Assembly (NCBI RefSeq): GCF_900078365.1
Contig: NZ_LT598653.1
Location: forward strand, 1,674,001 to 1,738,000
Direction of reading: 5' to 3'
Source of the DNA: an uncultured Sphingopyxis sp.
Lineage (GTDB): Bacteria; Pseudomonadota; Alphaproteobacteria; Sphingomonadales; Sphingomonadaceae
Length of the DNA: 64,000 nt
Part shown: one piece after another, positions 61,129 to 64,000 of the stretch
Layout of the letters: every line of letters begins with the position of its first letter
Position numbering within the stretch: the stretch's first letter is position 1
The notes under the pieces: model-generated
What the model was told of the DNA's origin: nothing
Seen by the model: only the letters and a program-made list of their open reading frames with translations
The model's database searches: none
Program-made: the position numbers and the translations under genes

Positions 61129-62430
61129 TCAAAGCACATATTTGCTGAGGTCGGTGTCGCCGACGACGTCGGCGAGCTGGCTGTCGACATAGGCGGCGTC
61201 GATGTCGAGCGTCGTGCCGGGGGCGTCTTCGGCGGTGAAGCTGATTTCCTCGACGAGCCGTTCCATGATCGTCTGGAGGCGGCGCGCGCCGATATTCTCG
61301 ACCTTTTCATTTACTTGTGCGGCGAGCTTCGCGACGCGCGCGATGGCGTCATCGGTGAAGTTCAGCGTCACGCCCTCGGTGCCAAGCAGCGCCGCATATT
61401 GTTCGGGAAGACCGGCCTTCGTCTCGCTGAGAATACGGACGAAATCCTCTTCGGAGAGCGCACCGAGTTCAACCCGGATGGGGAGCCGGCCCTGAAGTTC
61501 GGGGAGAAGGTCGCTCGGCTTCGCCACGTGGAAGGCGCCCGACGCGATGAAGAGGATATGATCGGTCTTCATCGGACCATATTTGGTCGCGACGGTCGTG
61601 CCCTCGATCAGCGGCAGGAGGTCGCGCTGGACGCCCTCGCGGCTCACCGAGCCGCCGCGCACGTCGCTGACCGCGATCTTGTCGATCTCGTCGAGGAAGA
61701 CGATGCCGTTCGCTTCGGCATCGGCGAGCGCGACGCGCGCGACATCGTCCTGGTCGAGGCGCTTGTCCTGCTCCTCTTCGATCAGCCGCGTCGCGGCGTC
61801 GATGACTTTCAATTTGCGGCGCTTCTTGGGCGGACCGCCCATCGCCTTGCCGAGCATGTCCGACAGGTTGATCATGCTCATCTGCCCCGGTTGACCGGGC
61901 AATTCGAACGACATTCCGGGGGCGTCGGCAACCTCGATCTCGACCTCGCTATCGTCGAGGTGACCTTCGCGGATGCGCTGGCGGAAGCTCTGGCGCGTCG
62001 CCTCGCTGGCACCCTTACCAGTGAGCGCGTCGAGCAGGCGCTCCATCGCGGCCTCTTCGGCGGCGGCGCGCACCGCTTCGCGACGACGGTCCTTTTCGAG
62101 CCGCACGGCCTCCTCGACGAGGTCGCGCGCGATCTGTTCGACGTCGCGGCCGACATAGCCGACCTCGGTGAACTTGGTCGCCTCGACCTTGACGAAGGGG
62201 GCGTCGGCAAGCTTGGCGAGGCGGCGCGAAATCTCGGTCTTGCCGCAGCCGGTGGGGCCGATCATCAGAATATTCTTGGGAGTCACCTCGTCGCGGAGAT
62301 CGGGCGCCAGCTGCTGGCGGCGCCAGCGATTGCGCAGTGCGACAGCCACCGCGCGCTTCGCGGCGGTCTGGCCGATGATATGCGTGTCGAGCGCGGCGAC
62401 GATCGCCTTCGGGGTCAGGTCTTTGTTCAT
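61129..62430 (-). CDS. hslU: HslU, ATPase of the HslUV protease
   Basis: 433 residues starting MNKDLTPKAIVAALDTHIIG, QTAAKRAVAVALRNRWRRQQ. Walker A is MIGPTGCGKTEISRRLAK, Walker B NGIVFLDEIDKIAVSDVRG, and the C-terminus GDTDLSKYVL inserts into HslV. It unfolds substrates such as SulA-like proteins and feeds them to HslV. hslV normally adjoins it; here a FAD enzyme lies between, all on the same strand. Confidence 0.97.
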   Translation of the reverse strand: MNKDLTPKAIVAALDTHIIGQTAAKRAVAVALRNRWRRQQLAPDLRDEVTPKNILMIGPTGCGKTEISRRLAKLADAPFVKVEATKFTEVGYVGRDVEQIARDLVEEAVRLEKDRRREAVRAAAEEAAMERLLDALTGKGASEATRQSFRQRIREGHLDDSEVEIEVADAPGMSFELPGQPGQMSMINLSDMLGKAMGGPPKKRRKLKVIDAATRLIEEEQDKRLDQDDVARVALADAEANGIVFLDEIDKIAVSDVRGGSVSREGVQRDLLPLIEGTTVATKYGPMKTDHILFIASGAFHVAKPSDLLPELQGRLPIRVELGALSEEDFVRILSETKAGLPEQYAALLGTEGVTLNFTDDAIARVAKLAAQVNEKVENIGARRLQTIMERLVEEISFTAEDAPGTTLDIDAAYVDSQLADVVGDTDLSKYVL

Positions 62431-62494
62431 ATGTCGGAGAGGTCCAGCAGAAAGAAATTCATGTGGCGGCTAGATGGGAAGGGGGCCCGGCAAG

Positions 62495-63580
62495 TCAAGC
62501 CGGGCAGCGAAAGCCGGCGAACAGCCGCTGGTGCGCGTCGACGATGCGCGCGATGCGCTCGGGCTGGGGCTCGGCCTCCCATATGTTCCGCTCGTAGCTG
62601 CCGCCGATCACGATCCCGTCGGGGCGCGGGAACATATAGCCTGCGTCGCCGGTGAAGGCGTAGCGGACCTCCGGCTGGGGGATCAGGATCGCGAGCTGGC
62701 CGCGGATCGGGATCAGCTCCGTGTCGCCGAAGAGCTCGCGCGCGCCGAGACCGGTGCAGTTGAAGACGAGCGTTTCGGAGAGCGACGCGATCTCGGCGGG
62801 CGACGCGAAGCCGCGCACCGCGATGCGTCCGCCCGCGCCCTCGATATCGCGCATCATCTGGCGAAGATAGCGGCCGGTCTCGACATAGATCGTGTCATAT
62901 TGCCAGAGCCGCTCGACCGGGAAGGGGTGTTCATCAGGGCGAAGCGCGCGCGCGGCGGGCGGGAAGGTCGCAAGCTTGGGTTCCTCGGGCGAGCCTTCGG
63001 AATAGGTCGTCAGCCAGCGCACGCCATAATCGTCGCCGACCATGATCTGAAAGCGTCGCCAACTGTAATCGAGCGCCGCGGTGAACTGCCGCCGCCATTC
63101 GGGGGTGACCGCGTCTGCCTTGAACAGGCCGAAGGGATGGAATTGCCCCCCCGCGATATTCGAAGTCGTGTCGGGCGGCAGCGCCTTGGCATAGACGGTA
63201 ACGGGAAAACCCGCTTCCTGCAGCAGCCGCGCGGTCGACAGGCCGACGATGCCGGCGCCGATCACCGCGACGGGGCCGCTGTGGCCGGGCGCGCTCATTT
63301 CGACCGCGAGCTTCGCGGTGCCCCAGCTCATCGTGATGCCCGAACCGCCGTGGCCGTAATTGTGGACGAGCCGCTTGGCGCCGAGCGTATCGGCGCGAAC
63401 AACGAAGCCGCCGGGACGATAGGGGCGCAGGCCAGCGACAGTGCGGATGACACGGTCGGGCGACGCCTTGACCGGTGCAAGGCAGGCGGTGGGGGTGCGG
63501 ACCGTGGTAGTGGCGCAGCCGGGCAGGGCGAGCGCGGCCGAGGCGGCAACGAAATGGCGGCGGGGGAGGGCGTGAATCAC
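62495..63580 (-). CDS. circularly permuted D-amino-acid oxidase-like FAD enzyme, lipoprotein
   Basis: 361 residues with a signal peptide ending in the lipobox LPGC (RRHFVAASAALALPGCATTT). The order is unusual: GLRPYRPGGFVVRADTLGAK and RLVHNYGHGGSGITMSWGTA, normally the C-terminal FAD-contact motifs of D-amino-acid oxidases, come first. The Rossmann motif PVAVIGAGIVGLSTARLLQE comes after, at about residue 102. The middle (NIAGGQFHPFGLFKADAVTP, VFNCTGLGARELFGDTELIP, IRGQLAILIP) is as in DAAO. It likely oxidises a D-amino acid or similar amine at the membrane. It lies between hslV and hslU. Confidence 0.85.
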   Translation of the reverse strand: MIHALPRRHFVAASAALALPGCATTTVRTPTACLAPVKASPDRVIRTVAGLRPYRPGGFVVRADTLGAKRLVHNYGHGGSGITMSWGTAKLAVEMSAPGHSGPVAVIGAGIVGLSTARLLQEAGFPVTVYAKALPPDTTSNIAGGQFHPFGLFKADAVTPEWRRQFTAALDYSWRRFQIMVGDDYGVRWLTTYSEGSPEEPKLATFPPAARALRPDEHPFPVERLWQYDTIYVETGRYLRQMMRDIEGAGGRIAVRGFASPAEIASLSETLVFNCTGLGARELFGDTELIPIRGQLAILIPQPEVRYAFTGDAGYMFPRPDGIVIGGSYERNIWEAEPQPERIARIVDAHQRLFAGFRCPA

Positions 63581-63597
63581 CCCGCGACCATAGAGGG

Positions 63598-63999
63598 TCA
63601 GCCCTTGATGTCGATGGTCTCGGACGTGAACTGGTCGTTGGTGTAGACGCAGATGTCCGCGGCGACCTCCATTGCCTTCCTCGTCAGCACCTCGGGATCC
63701 TTCTCATAGTCCGCCAGCGCGCGCGCGGCGGAGAGGGCGTAGTTGCCGCCCGAGCCGATCGCGGCGATGCCGCCCTTGGGTTCGAGCACGTCGCCGTTGC
63801 CGGTGATGACGAGCGTGACCTCCTTGTCGGCGACGATCATCATCGCTTCCAAATTGCGGAGATATTTGTCGGTGCGCCAGTCCTTGGCGAGTTCGACCGC
63901 GGCGCGCAGCAACTGGCCATTGTGGCGCTCGAGCTTGGCCTCGAGCCGTTCGAAGAGAGTGAAGGCGTCGGCGGTCGCGCCCGCGAAACCGCCGATCAC
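63598..63999 (-). CDS. hslV: HslV peptidase, N-terminal part outside the window
   Basis: The last about 133 residues of HslV: VIGGFAGATADAFTLFERLE, LRNLEAMMIVADKEVTLVIT, GNGDVLEPKGGIAAIGSGGN and YALSAARALADYEKDPEVLT. The catalytic N-terminal Thr lies beyond the right edge; the GTG near 63999 is internal. It is the proteolytic partner of HslU downstream. Confidence 0.95.
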   Translation of the reverse strand: MIGGFAGATADAFTLFERLEAKLERHNGQLLRAAVELAKDWRTDKYLRNLEAMMIVADKEVTLVITGNGDVLEPKGGIAAIGSGGNYALSAARALADYEKDPEVLTRKAMEVAADICVYTNDQFTSETIDIKG

Positions 64000-64000
64000 G

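Noticed and set aside
61045..62655. 536-codon plus-strand frame over hslU
   Set aside because: Antisense shadow of a certain gene.

Overview
The window is a GC-rich chromosomal segment of an alphaproteobacterium, most likely a sphingomonad of the Sphingopyxis type. The basis is the housekeeping set (glyS beta chain, ppdK, rpoZ, ftsH, tilS, cpoB, hslU/hslV), the alphaproteobacterial small proteins, and an astexin-type lasso peptide cluster of the kind known from Caulobacterales and Sphingomonadales. Genus is an inference; no rRNA gene is present.

Layout. 1-5.0 kb: end of glyS (carrying an in-frame palindromic insertion), a small membrane protein, ppdK and tRNA-Arg(ACG). 5.4-6.9 kb: a graveyard of broken genes, including two TIR-type proteins, a STALD/SLOG fragment resembling a Thoeris sensor, a permease tail and an IS3-family end. 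7.0-14.4 kb: a six-gene Mrp/Mnh cation/proton antiporter operon with fused A and B subunits, then a two-domain universal stress protein and a Rnk/GreA-type factor. 14.9-18.2 kb: a HemD-like gene and small unknown membrane genes, cut by a truncated IS110-type transposase that joins them to the tail of a TonB receptor. 18.3-19.4 kb: a secreted lipase. 19.8-23.1 kb: a regulatory cassette beside a dead integrase at tRNA-Ser(GGA). 23.2-39.9 kb: mostly core genes (cyclophilin, tRNA-Thr, beta-helix protein, LysR, CDC48-type AAA ATPase, MFS, methyltransferase, phospholipase D family, rpoZ, MazEF, ftsH, tilS, cpoB). 40.0-42.7 kb: a MITE-like repeat, a RodZ-like gene and an intact ISL3-family transposase.

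44.4-53.5 kb holds the most notable system: a complete lasso peptide locus. A 46-residue precursor, a B protein (RRE fused to leader peptidase) and a cyclase run on the plus strand. Facing them are a lasso isopeptidase, a STN-type TonB receptor, a FecR anti-sigma factor and a FecI sigma factor. The expected logic is to make and export the lasso peptide, sense or re-import it through the TonB receptor with FecI/FecR signalling, and linearise it with the isopeptidase.

53.7-56.6 kb carries a second version of the 20.7-22.4 kb regulatory cassette: a LuxR-type HTH protein with one membrane segment, a 4-TM membrane protein and a small helical domain. That domain is fused to the HTH protein in one copy and separate in the other. 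I do not recognise this as a described system and consider it the best candidate for something new. 56.6-61.0 kb is accessory: a nucleotidyltransferase-HEPN fusion, a MobA-like protein, unknown genes, an orphan Xre/MbcA-type antitoxin and a truncated SRAP protein. 61.1-64 kb returns to the core with hslU, a circularly permuted FAD oxidoreductase, and the end of hslV.
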